NCBI GenBank assembly: GCA_036873755.1
Contig: JAVTVY010019020.1
Location: 1 to 64,000 of the forward strand
Length of the DNA: 64,000 bases
Source: Hanleya hanleyi
Lineage: Eukaryota; Mollusca; Polyplacophora; Lepidopleurida; Hanleyidae
Direction of reading: 5' to 3'
Part shown: positions 1 through 10,009 of the stretch, piece after piece
Position numbering within the stretch: the first letter of the stretch is position 1
Layout: every line of letters starts with the position of its first letter
Translations under genes and position numbers: made by a program
The notes under the pieces: model-generated
Databases searched by the model: none
What the model saw: only the letters and a program-made list of their open reading frames with translations
What the model was told of the DNA's origin: nothing

Positions 1-189
1 TATTAGATGCTGGTAATCGTTGATTTCTACCTCTCCGCCATACCCTTATTACTACCGTTATTACTATATGTTCACGTGTATATCTGATGTCTACTATTAC
101 ATGTAACACGCCTACAAGATCTTGCCTGGTGGGTTTCATGCCAAAACAATCCAGGAAATCGGTACGGGTCATTGAAGATGAACATTTCC

Positions 190-747
190 CATTTCCCAAA
201 GAATGGGGGGGGGAGCCATTATGACCCCCCCAAACCAAACTTTCTGCTCTATCTCCAGACAAAAGTTTGAGAGCTGACATTCCAAGACTTTATAGTTTAT
301 CATATTTGGGACATTTTTAGCATATCTGTATAACCCCCCGAGCAGAGGATCATGGGTAAATTCAAGATGGCGGCCGAGAAAAGTGATGTTTTTGTCACAT
401 TTCTTCAAAAGTTCTTCTTTTTCGCGATGGAAAGTTGGCAAAAAGTATTTTATTACACGTCACATTAATATTTACTAATTTATCATGCAGTTTTTGCGGA
501 GAAGTTGCATAAATAAAAAATTCGGAAAATCCGACCGAAAAATCGCACAATAAAATGCCGTTTTTGAAAATGACGTCACTGTGACGTCACCAAAGCGGCC
601 ATCTTGGATTTTTTTTTTGCATTTTCTGGTAGAGCTTGACCCAATGGTATAGTGTGGTAAGTTTCAGCCCCCTAGCTCAAAGGGTAAGAAAAATAATTAC
701 CCCCCGGCCAGGACAGATCCCGAAAAGCCCATGCAAGATGGGGTTAA
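190..747 (-). mobile_element. TTAA-flanked MITE, family T, truncated copy
   Basis: This is the reverse complement of the better-preserved copy at 11887-12471. Shared landmarks are the paired TGACGTCA sites (about 570-590), the AT-rich block with the GCAGTTTTTGCGGAGAA core (about 488-510) and the AAGATGGCGGCC block near 364. One end, at TTAA 744-747, has GGGTTAA preceded by a diverged terminal repeat. The other end near 190 lacks a recognisable terminal repeat and looks truncated. No coding capacity is seen. TTAA targets are typical of piggyBac-type transposases, so I infer a non-autonomous piggyBac-like element; no transposase is present in the window. The family is 5'-partial at 5532 and 31097. 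Confidence 0.6.
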
Positions 748-917
748 TTGTTTTTGACGAAAAAGGCGATCGAAACCGGCTGCGAACTGGGCAGGTCAAC
801 ACCCAGACTTCGGCAGTCTTCTGATACGGCACCCTCACCAGCACAGTAGTGTGTGTCACCCATCCTTCACTACAGAGAACGGGGTCGCTCTAGACTTAAA
901 GTATCCAAGTAGGGTCG
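748..917. other. Unassigned spacer
   Basis: Short spacer between the truncated MITE and the palindromic minisatellite element. I see no motif or reading frame worth calling. Confidence 0.4.
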
Positions 918-971
918 GTATCGTATGATGGCCGAGAGGGGCCATCGCGTCTTTCATTTCTAATTTAACGC

Positions 972-1505
972 GATGGAGCGATGGAGCTATGCGATGCGCT
1001 ATGGAGCTATGCGATGGAGCGATGGAGCTATGCGATGAAGCGATGGAGCTATGCGATGAAAAGTCGATGAAAAGTCGCGCTATGCGATGCGCGATGAGGC
1101 TATGCGATGGAGCTATGCGATGCGCGATGGAGCTATGCGATGAAGCGATGGAGCTATGCGATGGAGCGATGGAGCTATGCGATAAAAAGTCGCGCCATGC
1201 GATGCGCGATGAGGCTATGCGATGGAGCTATGCGATGCGCGATGGAGCTATGCGATGGAGCGATGAAGCTATGCGATGAAAAGGCGATGGAGCGATGGAG
1301 CGATGGAGCTATGCGATGGAAAATCAGAAATGAAAGACGCGATGAAAATGCGATGGAAAATCAGAAATGAAAGACGCGATGAAAATGCGATGGAAAATCA
1401 GAAATGGAAGACGCGATGAAAATGCGATGGAAAATCAGAAATGAAAGACGCGATGGAAATGCGATGGAAATGCGATGGAGCGATGGAGCTATGCGATGAA
1501 AAGTC
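972..1505. repeat. Minisatellite arm, left
   Basis: Units alternate between GCGATGGAGC, GCGATGGAGCTAT and GATGAAAAGTC, giving way to about 30-bp units carrying GAAATGAAAGACGCGATG after 1315. It is the inverted counterpart of the arm at 2280-3115, which is longer, so the two arms have changed copy number independently. Confidence 0.8.
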
Positions 1506-2279
1506 ATTGCGCATGTTCGTTTACTTTCCAACAAGCATCATTCAAAATCTGGCTCTGTGTTCGGCTTCCCAACAAATATAAAATATCTATGACTGTGTTC
1601 TTGACATGATCAAAGCTTGATATACCTTTCGATTGAATTATTCCTACGAATTAGGCTACAGATTGCAAATTGTCCGGTAATGAGTCGGTCAGTCAGTCAG
1701 TCCACCCGAATACTTTCGTCGGCAAAATAAGGAGAACCGTTGACATTAGAACCTTGATGTTTGGCATGAAGGTGCATTAGGGGACTGTTACCAACACGGT
1801 CTGAGCTGACCTACTTTTGATGAAAATTTCTGGTGATTTTTGATGGACTGTTACCAACACGGTCTGAGCTGACCTACTTTTGATGAAAATTTCTGGTGAT
1901 TTTTGATGAAAATCACTGCTGATTCTGACTTGGGCAGTGCCCATCTTAATATAGGCAGGATTTCAACTGGGGTGGAGATTTCCAAGAACTCAGTTCGCGT
2001 CGGAGTTGTCCTGTGACGTTCATGTATATAGTTAATATTTAAATTATATATATCAACCTTCTTAAGAATAAAGTTATTTTACTGTATTACCCTCGTCAAT
2101 CTATTTCGGAAAGATTCTTTCTTAGAAACTATTGATACTTCCATGGTATTCTGTATGGTATCTCATCGCATGGTATGTTATTTGCATCTACATGTAATAC
2201 ATCGCCGAGATATCGGATCTATTGATTCTTTAATTACCCCAGGAGAAAAGTATAATTCGCCACACACTCGAGAAAATTA
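1506..2279. other. Central unique segment of the palindromic element
   Basis: A non-coding, moderately AT-rich interval between the arms. It includes a short GTCAGTCAGTCAGT run (about 1684-1700) and an exact-looking 63-bp direct duplication (1782-1844 and 1845-1907). No open frame of useful length and no terminal protein domain are visible, so it does not obviously encode its own mobilisation. Confidence 0.5.
1782..1907 (+). repeat. 63-bp direct tandem duplication
   Basis: The block starting GGACTGTTACCAACACGG is present twice with a 63-base offset (starts at 1782 and 1845). The copies look identical by eye, so the duplication is probably recent. Confidence 0.85.
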
Positions 2280-3115
2280 TCGACTTTTCATCGCATAGCT
2301 CCATCGCGCCATCGCTCCATCGCATTTCCATCGCATTTTCATCGCGTCTTTCATTTCTGATTTTCCATCGCATAGCTCCATCGCTCCATCGCATTTTCAT
2401 CGCATTTTCATCGCGTCTTTCATTTCTGATTTTCCATCGCATAGCTCCATCGCTCCATCGCCTTTTCATCGCATAGCTCCATCGCTCCATCGCATTTCCA
2501 TCGCATTTTCATCGCGTCTTTCATTTCTGATTTTCCATCGCATAGCTCAATCGCTCCATCGCTCCATCGCCTTTTCATCGCATAGCTCCATCGCTCCATC
2601 GCTCCATCGCAGTTCCATCGCATTTTCATCGCGTCTTTCATTTCTGATTTTCCATCGCATAGCTCCATCGCTCCATCGCCTTTTCATCGCATAGCTCCAT
2701 CGCTCCATCGCATTTCCATCGCATTTCCATCGCATTTTCATCGCGTCTTTCATTTCTGATTTTCCATCGCATAGCTCCATCGCTCCATCGCCTTTTCATC
2801 GCATAGCTCCATCGCTCCATCGCTCCATCGCCTTTTCATCGCATAGCTCCATCGCTCCATCGCATAGCTCCATCGCGCATCGCATAGCTCCATCGCATAG
2901 CCTCATCGCGCAGCGCATAGCGCGACTTTTCATCGACTTTTCATCGCATAGCTCCATCGCTTCATCGCATAGCTCCATCGCGCATCGCATAGCTCCATCG
3001 CATAGCCTCATCGCGCATCGCATAGCGCGACTTTTCATCGACTTTTCATCGCATAGCTCCATCGCTCCATCGCATAGCTCCATCGCGCATCGCATAGCTC
3101 CATCGCTCCATCGCG
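2280..3115. repeat. Minisatellite arm, right (inverted relative to left)
   Basis: Units of CCATCGCATAGCTCCATCGC and TCTTTCATTTCTGATTTTCC, the complements of the left-arm units. The array is longer and more homogeneous than the left arm. Minus-strand frames here are repeat artefacts. Confidence 0.8.
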
Positions 3116-3166
3116 TTAAATTAGAAATGAAAGACGCGATGGCCCCTCTCGGCCATCATAGTATCG

Positions 3167-3871
3167 CGTTGGATTCTATTTTCCCCTGTAAACCGTACAT
3201 ATCTCTGTACCATTGAGCCTGCCATGTGTCAGTCCGTCCGTGATTTTCTAACTCGAGAACCGATCGCGGTAGAAATACAATTAATATGTCGTTATGAATG
3301 TCTTGCGCGGGAGAATGGCATAGACTTTCTTCATAATGGAATATAATAATACGATATCGACTGCCTGAATATAACACGCATTACAGTAATATAACAATTG
3401 TGGTATTATTGGAATACAGTAAAGTATGGTAAAGTTTCTTACCTGGGTGTGATTGAGGGTAGTTTGTACATTATAATACAGTAAAATTTTCAATCTATAT
3501 GTATCTATAATCTCTTTTAAATCTATATGTATTGGCTCGCCAATGATTGGATGACCGTAAAATACTTAAAACCCTAAATATATCACAAATTACCACAATA
3601 TTATTGGATTCGATTGGAAGGACTTTGTAGACTCGTGGAATTGCTGGACGTACATACGTAATTGAAATCCCATCGAAGAGCTCTCACAAATGGGAGTGTC
3701 CTGACTTTTGGTTGTGTTGGATAAGGGAGCCGAACGCCATTGGGCGCTGCAAATGCATTTCCACATATAAATCTTGTATTTTACTGAACATAATATCCCT
3801 TAATCTGTGTCCATTTGTATCAGAATTGTAAAATGCCACACAGACAAATCAATACTATTGATGCATATGTG
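3167..3871. other. Unassigned AT-rich interval
   Basis: Contains AT-rich stretches and scattered short frames with no recognisable domain. It serves as the pre-insertion sequence for the retroposon at 3886. Confidence 0.4.
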
Positions 3872-3885
3872 TTACATCATGTGTA

Positions 3886-3973
3886 GTGAAAAGGAATAGG
3901 ACCCAACGTCGAGATATGACGGAAATATAGTTGAAAGCGATGTTAAATCATATTCACTCACTCACTCACTCAC
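3886..3973 (+). mobile_element. 5'-truncated retroposon with CACT tail and 14-bp target duplication
   Basis: The insert is 88 bases long and bounded by TTACATCATGTGTA at 3872-3885 and again at 3974-3987. It ends in the motif GTTGAAAGCGATGTTAAAT followed by (CACT)n. The same tail occurs in the longer copy at 17394-17710, so this is a 5'-truncated member with the same 3' end. A long, variable-length target duplication with a simple-repeat tail is what target-primed reverse transcription by a LINE leaves; the LINE itself is not seen here. Confidence 0.85.
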
Positions 3974-4054
3974 TTACATCATGTGTATAAATAGCCGGTA
4001 TGCCCGCGTAGCGTGTTATTTCACGCTAGTGTACTATATACGATGATTATACAC

Positions 4055-4180
4055 AAGGAAGTATTGTTATCAAGTAACTCTCAATGTAGGAAGATAGACT
4101 ATCGGTGTTCGAAAAGTCCATTTGACCTAGATACATGAGAATTGTTGGTCCTGGTATTAAACGACTTGAAGAAATGCTCC
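4055..4180 (+). repeat. Dispersed copy of a ~125-bp block found in both segmental-duplication copies
   Basis: Sequence running from AAGTATTGTTATCAAGTAAC to CGACTTGAAGAAATGCTCC matches 37160-37288 and the more diverged 49124-49241 nearly base for base. This is the only part of the large duplication I find in the first 30 kb, so the block is a repeat in its own right rather than part of the unit. Confidence 0.75.
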
Positions 4181-4231
4181 AAAGTAACAGAAATATTAGT
4201 CTGCTCTCTTGAATCAAAAATAATACAGCTG

Positions 4232-4312
4232 TTATTGCTGTGGAGCTGACGTTTCGTACACCGCAGTATTGGCAATTTTATGAATAACGAAACTTCAGCT
4301 CTACAGCAATAA
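4232..4312. repeat. Imperfect 26-bp hairpin
   Basis: TTATTGCTGTGGAGCTGACG-type left arm (4232-4257) pairs with 4287-4312 with a few mismatches around a 29-base loop. It lies just after the dispersed block at 4055 and may be part of a small foldback element; no target duplication was identified. Confidence 0.7.
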
Positions 4313-5531
4313 AAAAAAAGTTGCTTTCCATAAAATAGCATATAGTGTAGCCACCAAACTGGTTTTCGATGAAATAATAACTTCTTATCGTGTTGATCCA
4401 CTGATCAGCTTGGCATAATGCAGAAGCAAAGTAACTCCGAATAAACTTAATAAACGCATGGTGACCGTCTCAATATTTCGACAAAATTTTATTTGTCATC
4501 TTCAGGATGTCAACCAATAACTTCTCAGCCTACGACGTATTTTATATCAGTGTTCAACCTATAGAATACTACCGGTAGCGTTCATCTATTTACAGTGCAA
4601 AATCGCTAGTGGAAAAAAGGTGATGGCTCTAACTGATCAGCTTTTTAGGATGATGCTGTCATCGCCATTTTAGAGTGACAAGTATCACCTTTTTTGGCTA
4701 TGTAGGTAGCTAGAAACCTGTTGATGGAGGATAGATGTTCGCGGCGAAAGATCAAAGAAACTGATACTGAATTATTGGATTCTGTATCTTAACGGTGCAT
4801 AATATTGTATATATCGTATAGCAGCAAATCAATCGATTTCCTATATTTATCAGGAAATAATATCATCGCTATTGTTGTATGTAATATATATTTGAGCAAT
4901 ATTTTGATTTCTTGTTATTTATCAGGGTAATTTTATTCGTCTAGACAGTGAGTCATGTAAGCCTGTTCCAGATGGCGTAAACATCTCCCCATTTCATCAG
5001 ACGTAAATAAAATACCCGTATGGTCATATCATGGGGCCTTTTTACGCCTATATATTCAAAGAAACATTATCCTTAAAAGAATAATAGCTTGGAAACAATG
5101 GGCTGATTAAATGCATATTGCTGCATGGATAATTGTACAGATTGTTCGTGGATTCAGGGTATGCATTTGAGGTTCTTGAGGTTTACATTGTAATACGTCA
5201 TTCTAAGTCTTCTATATCTGAATCATGACGCTTCTCCATCAAGAGCGCTCTCATTGGTAAATCTATTTATTGAATTACAAAGTACATGTAGTTTGAATTG
5301 ACCGTATGATTTGGGTTTCCTGGTTTATCAGCCTGGCACAATGATCCCAAATTATAGCTGTAGCTACTATTATATGAGTCCACAACACCATATGTAATAT
5401 GCGGGGACCATCTGTCGATGTTCAGCAATCTCGTCGTCCAGTGCGTAGATGACATGGGTGCTCCAAGCCTGTATTATTCTGAAGCGCAAAAGACGGGATC
5501 GATGTCACTCGTAAACAATTCAGACAGCTAA
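4313..5531. other. Unassigned AT-rich interval
   Basis: No coding exon or element could be supported. Two small details: near 4460-4505 a TCTCAATATTTCGACAAAAT ... TCATCTTCAGG stretch resembles ends of some invertebrate retroelements, and at about 4613 and 4686 an AAAAAAGGTGAT / ATCACCTTTTTT pair forms a weak inverted repeat. Confidence 0.35.
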
Positions 5532-5770
5532 TCCATTAACCCTACCTGGCCTGGGCTTTTTGGGACCTGTTCAGGTCTGTGTGTGTGTGGTGGTGGAACA
5601 TTTCGTGTGTGTGTGGTGGTGGGGCATTTCGCCCCCCGCCCCAACATTTTCGTACCCCTCGAGCTAGGAGGCGGAAACTTGCCACACTATATACCCTTGG
5701 ATCTAGCTTTGTAAAAAATCGCATGTTTGTTTTAAACTTATTTATTGTACCATAAATGTACACGGGATTG
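5532..5770 (+). mobile_element. TTAA-flanked MITE, family T, partial copy
   Basis: Begins TTAACCCTACCTGGCCTGGG and keeps the family order GGCTTTTTGGGACCTGT, then a pyrimidine-rich region with expanded GTGTGTGTGGTGGTGG, then GAGCTAGGAGGCGGAAACTT and the CACACTATAT block. The remainder of the family is missing. Non-coding. Confidence 0.55.
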
Positions 5771-6269
5771 GGGTCAAGTTCTATGCAACTTATTCACCCC
5801 TCTCCCTACAAATGAATATAAATACATGAGTTTAAATAATTCTTAAATAATGCAAATGCAAAAGAACGTTATATACATAAATATAAGAAAGTATTAATGT
5901 TTACACCAATCTTTTAAGGAGATAACAGGTGGTGTATCGTGCGCACAATAAAGTATAGGTGAATAGAAGCAGCTATATATAAATAGATATGGAATAATGT
6001 CGCGCTCTGTGTGGAAGTTATGTCGAACAGTACTGCAGCGCAATGAGGAGACATGTTAGGTCGCTTTTGCTGGTTAGTTGAATCTTTTGCTATCTTTGAT
6101 AAATTTTTGTACTTTTTACCCCTCGGCCAAAATTTGACCGAAGGGTATTGTCGTCGTCATGTACGTCCGTCTTTGGCGGCCATCTTTAATTAATGCGAAA
6201 CCATCACAGCTTACTCATTACCAAGATATCTTTAGAACGACTTATCCTAGGCAAACCAAACTTGCAGTG
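5771..6269. other. Spacer with the start of the ~149-bp array family
   Basis: Mostly unassigned AT-rich DNA. From about 6118 it contains TCGGCCAAAATTTGACCGAA, a small inverted repeat, then GGCGGCCATCTTTAATTAAT, which is the hallmark of the tandem array at 10010-10900. The large palindrome at 6270-9968 therefore separates two parts of one older repeat. Confidence 0.5.
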
Positions 6270-6554
6270 CACATCCATAAGTAGTAGTTAAAAGACGGAA
6301 AATGTTATATTTTGCCGGGGGAGGTAACTCTTGCATCCGACAGGGGGCGCCACCAGCTCAAGAGAGCTCCCGCAAAAGGGAGGTAACTCTTGATGCACTT
6401 TTGTGATTTTTGGCAAATGCCGGGTTATCTTCCCTGATTCGAACATTTGTATATTAAATCTATACGGGAAAATGCCTGTATGAAGTATGGATGGTCCGAT
6501 TGGGTCGGATGAGGTATCAATGTGAAGCAGTCGTGAAAGGGTTGAAATAGCGTC

Positions 6555-7240
6555 ATTCTGCGCATGCGCGGTGGACAAAGGTTATGGAAATAGACGTTTT
6601 GGGGTCTAGGGGAGCCAATAATGGTCCGATGGAGTCGAGTGAGGTATCAATGTGAAGCCTATGTGAGGGGGGCATCCGATGGGGTGGATGTGGGGTTGGT
6701 ATATCGTCATTCTGCGCATGCGCGGTAGACCAAGGGTATGGAAATAGACGTTTTGGGATCTAGGGGAGCCCCTAATGGGCCGATGGAGTCGAGTGAGGTA
6801 TCACTGTCAAGCATATGTGAGGGGGCATCTGACTGGTCTAGTGTCTCGGCCGTTGTCAACATTCTGCGCATGCGCAGACAGGAAATTGTGGGAAAAGGGT
6901 ATGGAAATAGACGTTTTGCGGTCGACGTGGGCCACTAGTGGTCCGATGGGGTCGAGTGAGGTATCAATGTGAAACATATGTGAGGGGGCACCCGATGGGC
7001 TGAGTGTGGGGTTGAAATATCGGCATTCTGCGCATGCGCAGTAGACAAAGGGTATAGAAATAGACGTTTTGAGATCTAGGGAAGCCCCTAATGGGCCGAT
7101 GGAGTCGTATGAGGTATCAATGTGAAGCCTATGTGAGGGGGCATCCGCCTGGACTAGTGTCTCGGCCGTTGTCAACATTCTGCGCATGCGCAGATAGGGA
7201 ATTGTGGGAAAACGTTTTCATCATTTTGCGCATGCGCAGT
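6555..7240 (+). repeat. ~153-bp amplified module in left arm with TGCGCATGCGC sites
   Basis: TGCGCATGCGC occurs at 6559, 6713, 6864, 7029, 7181 and 7227, mostly 151-165 bases apart. Each full unit repeats GGTATGGAAATAGACGTTTT, a GGTCCGATGG-type block and GAGGTATCAATGTGAAG. The right arm has this motif only at 9280 and 9653, so the module was expanded in the left arm after the palindrome formed, or lost on the right. Confidence 0.8.
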
Positions 7241-7987
7241 CTGGCCGTCGTATAGAAAGCAGGCTTTTAGGGGATTCGTGGAGGTTTGTTGAGTGGTTGA
7301 CCATCCCTGGTCAAATGGACCGTGTGGGGTATCAGTGTGAAGCTCTCGTAGGAAAAGTGGAAATTGCCTCTCATTTGTGGGGCGCCCACTTCCGGTTGTG
7401 TGGGGCGCTGCCCTCAGCCAATCAGAAGCGAGTATTTTGACCCGGTGCATTATGGGACATATCCAAGATATCGGCGTCTGCCTTCTGGATCAAGATGGCG
7501 GCACGTCCGATGTCGAAAACTGACCATTTTGTCGGAATGTGGTCATCTGATGTCGAAAACTGGACCTTGTATGGGTCCCGCCTAATTTGGTGTAGAGATG
7601 GACCACTATTGGTCCGAATGCGTCCTGCGGGGTGTCATCTTGTAGTTCTCGGGGTGCAGACCACGATTTGAGGGATGTTCACGTCATCTGTGATGTCATT
7701 GGTGGCGTCATCAGTAGGAGTAGTAGCCAAAGTGGGCATTTTGGATCAGTGAAAGAAGGTTTTTGGTGTAGAGATGGACCACCCTTGGTTCGAATGTGTC
7801 GTGGGAAGTGTCATCTTGCAGTTCTCGGGGTGTAGACTCCATTTGGGGGATGTCCACAGCATCTGTGACGTCATCGGTGACGTCATCAGTACGAGTAGTA
7901 GCAAAAGAACATGTTTTATAATTGGCTCAGTGCCAATTTTTTCCCACGATTTGGACTGATGAGGGACACATGTTCATTCCTATATTT

Positions 7988-8095
7988 ACAGACACTACCA
8001 CCACCACCAACACCACCACCACACACTACCACCACCACCACCACCACCACCACCACACACCGTCACCACGACCACCACACACCACCAACACCACC
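7988..8095 (+). repeat. (CAC)n microsatellite
   Basis: Tract of CACCAC units with TAC and ACA interruptions. Its inverted partner is the GTGGTG tract near 8445-8525. Histidine/threonine and valine runs in frames here are artefacts. Confidence 0.85.
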
Positions 8096-8154
8096 ACCGG
8101 GCGTTGACGGGCGTCAACGCCCGGTGGTGGTGGTGGTGGTGGTAGCTCCCATGT

Positions 8155-8400
8155 GGCAGAGCTCTTGGATCGGAGCTCTTGGAGCTCAAAGCTTGTGGAG
8201 CTCAGAGCTCGGAAATCACGTCATCGGATGCATGCGCGCGTACCTGTGGTTCACCCGCACCCTGGTGTTCCCTATTGCCTACGGACTATAGGGTACAGGG
8301 TGCACCACAGGTACGCGCGCATGCATGCGGTGACGTCATTTCCGAGCTCTGAGCTCCACAAGCTTTGAGCTCCAAGAGCTCCGATCCAAGAGCTCTGCCA
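8155..8400. repeat. Axis of the palindrome, GAGCTC-rich
   Basis: Perfectly paired motifs such as AGAGCTCTTGGATCGGAGCT and GCATGCGCGCGTACCTGTGG appear on both sides of a short loop near 8262-8295. This is the most strongly self-complementary stretch in the window and would extrude readily as a hairpin. Confidence 0.8.
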
Positions 8401-8444
8401 CACGGGAGCTACCACCACCACCACCGGGCGTTGACGCCCGTCAA

Positions 8445-8525
8445 CGCCCGGTGGTGGTGTTGGTGGTGGTGGTGTGTGGTGGTGTGTGGTGGTGGTAGTG
8501 TGTGTTGGTGGTGGTGGTGGTGGTA
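8445..8525 (+). repeat. (GTG)n microsatellite
   Basis: Inverted partner of the (CAC)n tract at 7988-8095, in the right arm. Confidence 0.8.
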
Positions 8526-9337
8526 GTGTCTATAAATATAGGAATGAACATGTGTCCTTCATCAGTCCAAATCGTGGGAAAAAATTGGCACTGAGCCAAT
8601 TATAAAACATGTTCTTTCGCTACTACTACTGATGACGTCACCGATGACGTCACAGATGCTGTGGACATCCCTCAAATGAAGTCTACACCCCGAGAACTGC
8701 AAGATGACACTTCCCACGACACATTCGAACCAAGGGTGGTCCATCTCTACACCAAAAACCTTCTTTCACTGCTCCAAAATACCCACTTTGGCTACTACTC
8801 CTACTGATGACGTCACCAATGACATCACATATGACGTGAACATCCCTCAAATCGTTGTGTGCACCCCAGGAACTACAAGATGACACCCCACAGGACGCAT
8901 TCGGGCCAATAGTGGTCCATCTCTACACCAAATTAGGCGGGACCCATACAAGGTCCAGTTTTCGACATCAGATGATCACATTTCGACAAAATGGTCAGTT
9001 TTCGACACCGGACGTGCCACCATCTTGAACCATAAGGCAGACGCCGCTATCCTGGATGTGTCCCATAATGCACCGGATCAAAATACTCGCTTCTGATTGG
9101 CTGAGGGCAGCGCCCCACGCAACCGGAAGTGAGCGCCCCACAAATGAGAGGCAATTTCCACTTTTCCTACGAGAGCTTCACACTGATACCCCACACGGTC
9201 CATTTGACCAGGGATGGTCAACCACTCAACAAACCTCCGCGAATCCCTCAAATGCCTGCTTTCTATACGACGGCCACACTGCGCATGCGCAAAATGATGA
9301 AAACGGACGATACATTAGTCCAGTCGGATCCCACTCA

Positions 9338-9500
9338 CTCACTCACTCACTCACCGTCGTTAGTGCGTCCATGCGTTAAGACGGGCGTTGGGGACGCCTC
9401 ACGGGCGTTGTCGACGCTTCCCTCACTCACTCACTCACTTACTCACTCACTCACACTCACTCACTCACTCACTCACTCACTCACACACACGCGCGCATAT
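9338..9500 (+). repeat. (TCAC)n microsatellite in right arm
   Basis: Runs of TCACTCACTCAC at 9340-9354 and 9421-9485, separated by a GACGGGCGTTG/CGGGCGTTG repeat. No counterpart exists in the left arm, so this was gained on one side only. No retroposon body precedes it, unlike 3886 and 17394. Confidence 0.75.
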
Positions 9501-10009
9501 ACTCACACAGAATGACGATATACCAACCCCACACCCACCCCATCGGATGCCCCCCTCACATAGGCTTCACATTGATACCTCACTCAACTCCATCGGACCA
9601 TTAGTGGCTCACCTAGACCCCAAAACGTCTATTTCCATACCCTTTGTCCACCGCGCATGCGCAGAATGACGCTATTTCAACCCACCAGCCCATCAGATGC
9701 CCCTTCACGACTGCTTCACATTGATACCTCATACGACCCAATCGGACCATCCATACCCCATACAGGCATTTTCCCGTATAGATTTAATATACAAATGTTC
9801 GAATCAGGGAAGATAACCCGGCATTTGCCAAAAATCACAAAAGTGCATCAAGCGTTACCTCCCTTTTGCGGGGAGCTCTCTTGAGCTGGTGGCGCCCCCT
9901 GTCGGATGCAAGAGTTACCTCCCCCGACAAAATATGACCTTTTCCGTCTTTTAACTACTACTTCCATATGCTCGTGACCCAGAACCCTATTGAATCTGGA
10001 CCCGATTGG

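Larger units (their letters stand above)
924..3160. mobile_element. Palindromic element built of GCGATGGAGCTAT-type minisatellite arms
   Basis: The two termini are inverted copies of each other: TATGATGGCCGAGAGGGGCC at 924-943 and its complement at 3141-3160. Both are followed inward by a shared GCGATGG / TCATTTCTAATTTAACGCG block. Immediately outside lie GTATCG at 918-923 and GTATCG at 3161-3166, a candidate 6-bp target duplication. The arms (about 972-1505 and 2280-3115) are arrays of GCGATGGAGCTAT-like units with GATGAAAAGTC and GAAATGAAAGACGCGATG variants, in opposite orientation. The centre (about 1506-2279) is unrelated. Reading frames here, full of repeated MERWSYAM / MELCDGAM strings, are repeat artefacts. 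The transposition mechanism is unknown; it is best described as a foldback-type element. Confidence 0.7.
6270..9968. mobile_element. 3.7-kb imperfect palindrome (foldback element)
   Basis: Arms of about 2.0 kb (6270-8270) and 1.7 kb (8290-9968) are inverted copies. The outermost shared sequence is AAGTAGTAGTTAAAAGACGG (left) with its complement near 9942-9963. The axis is near 8280, inside a ~25-base non-palindromic loop. Matching landmarks on both sides include GGAGGTAACTC with GGGGGCGCCACC, the NRF1-like TGCGCATGCGC sites, TGACGTCA sites, (CAC)n/(GTG)n tracts and a run of GAGCTC sites flanking the axis. No protein domain is visible. It sits inside the older ~149-bp repeat family, consistent with insertion, though I could not define a clean target duplication. 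Confidence 0.75.

Noticed and set aside
989..3095. Frames full of MERWSYAM / MELCDGAM strings on both strands
   Set aside because: They are translations of the GCGATGGAGCTAT minisatellite and appear in several frames and on both strands.
4460..4505. End of a Penelope-type element
   Set aside because: A TTTCGAC...TCATCTTCAGG stretch resembles such ends, but there is no adjoining RT, repeat pair or duplication to support it.
7911..8291. Threonine/histidine/proline-rich frame at the palindrome
   Set aside because: It is a translation of the (CAC)n microsatellite plus flanks; the same region reads as valine/glycine on the other strand.
9338..9500. A third CACT-tailed retroposon
   Set aside because: The TCAC runs here lack the upstream GTTGAAAGCGACGTTAAAT motif and any target duplication, so I treat them as a plain microsatellite.
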